Source of the DNA: Cephaloticoccus sp.
GTDB taxonomy: Bacteria > Verrucomicrobiota > Verrucomicrobiia > Opitutales > Opitutaceae
NCBI GenBank assembly: GCA_030833445.1
Contig: JAURHD010000004.1
Coordinates: forward strand, 1-64,000
Direction of reading: 5' to 3'
Length of the DNA: 64,000 nucleotides
Part shown: positions 63,808 through 64,000 of the stretch, piece by piece
Layout: each line of letters opens with the position of its first letter
How positions within the stretch are numbered: position 1 is the stretch's first letter
Notes under the pieces: model-generated
Seen by the model: the letters and a program-made list of their open reading frames with translations, nothing else
What the model was told of the DNA's origin: nothing
Database searches by the model: none
Program-made: the position numbers and the translations under genes

Positions 63808-64000
63808 AAAAGTAGTTTTACTGAGCAATGAGTTCGGTCCGTGTGTCTCGCAAGGTAACACGCGGTTCCTCTCCATTCATAGGACAACGGTAACAAACCT
63901 AACCACACGTTCGCCGGCGGCCAATCTTTCCGCTGATTTTGCTCCTTTCGGACTATGGCTTACCGCCTCGCGGACCGCTAGAGTCCTCCCCATGCAAACC
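63808..64000. other. upstream region at window end
   Basis: The leader of the thioredoxin-domain gene. An ATG at 63992 on the plus strand could open a divergent gene continuing outside the window; only three codons are visible, so it is not annotated. Confidence 0.4.

Noticed and set aside
1-64000. CRISPR arrays and tRNA genes
   Set aside because: No regularly spaced direct repeats were seen, and the only T-arm/CCA signature belongs to ssrA.

Overview
The window looks like a chromosomal segment of a high-GC Verrucomicrobiota bacterium, most likely an Opitutaceae relative. This is inferred from gene content and style: long runs of overlapping genes, many leaderless glycan-active enzymes with a sulfatase and its formylglycine-generating enzyme, paired phytanoyl-CoA dioxygenase-like genes, a TMTC-like TPR membrane protein, and dispersed palindromic repeats. 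No rRNA, tRNA, CRISPR array, integrase or transposase gene was found. One structural RNA is clear, a tmRNA (ssrA) at 60789-61144.

Layout. 0.3-1.6 kb: a leftward Atg22/UMF1-type MFS transporter. 1.75-9.2 kb: a tightly packed rightward membrane-lipid operon (desaturase, FAD oxidoreductase, DUF1365, cyclopropane-synthase-like methyltransferase, DUF1475, DUF2062, DUF1295, second methyltransferase), most neighbours overlapping by a few bases. 9.2-18.5 kb: mixed housekeeping genes (VOC protein, TPR protein, 3-hydroxyacyl-CoA dehydrogenase, TMTC-like protein, RluA-like pseudouridine synthase, EamA permease, TlpA lipoprotein), with two genes that look frameshifted (a small lipoprotein at 10.6-11.1 kb and a GH3-type ligase at 15.1-16.7 kb). 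18.5-28.9 kb: a core-metabolism block (LysR regulator, yggS, SirB1-like, aroE, prepilin peptidase, prs, galK, ygfZ, DAHP synthase, mdh). The DAHP synthase has a long leader containing a perfect terminator-like hairpin.

29-42 kb: glycan and stress genes: a heparinase II/III-like protein facing a GH78-like rhamnosidase, two paralogous PhyH oxygenases, an SPFH-domain protein with a small membrane partner, a Nudix enzyme, a two-domain alpha/beta hydrolase, and an AraC regulator divergent from the second PhyH gene. 42-47 kb: a leftward tandem duplication of a two-gene unit, TPR-like exported protein plus membrane-anchored solute-binding protein, with no transport permease nearby. 47-49 kb: GNAT, VOC, ABM and Nudix small enzymes.

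49-60.7 kb: a glycan module with a secreted GH123/DUF4091-like protein, a cytoplasmic sulfatase and its maturase, a Gfo/Idh/MocA oxidoreductase, a BNR sialidase-like protein, a GH106-like protein and a GH32/43-type beta-propeller protein. Nearly all lack signal peptides, which suggests that imported sulfated oligosaccharides are processed inside the cell. 60.8-64 kb: ssrA, then a leftward 820-residue exported protein made of four thioredoxin-like domains of which only the first and third keep CGPC.

Repeats: a 127-bp element with perfect 27-bp inverted termini, two copies of a TGTAGGGCGGG palindrome, and several TTAACCACGAAT palindromes lie between genes, often at gene 3' ends. Two probable single-base frameshifts, one in-frame amber codon and one junction of two truncated genes mark places where real decay and assembly error need to be told apart.
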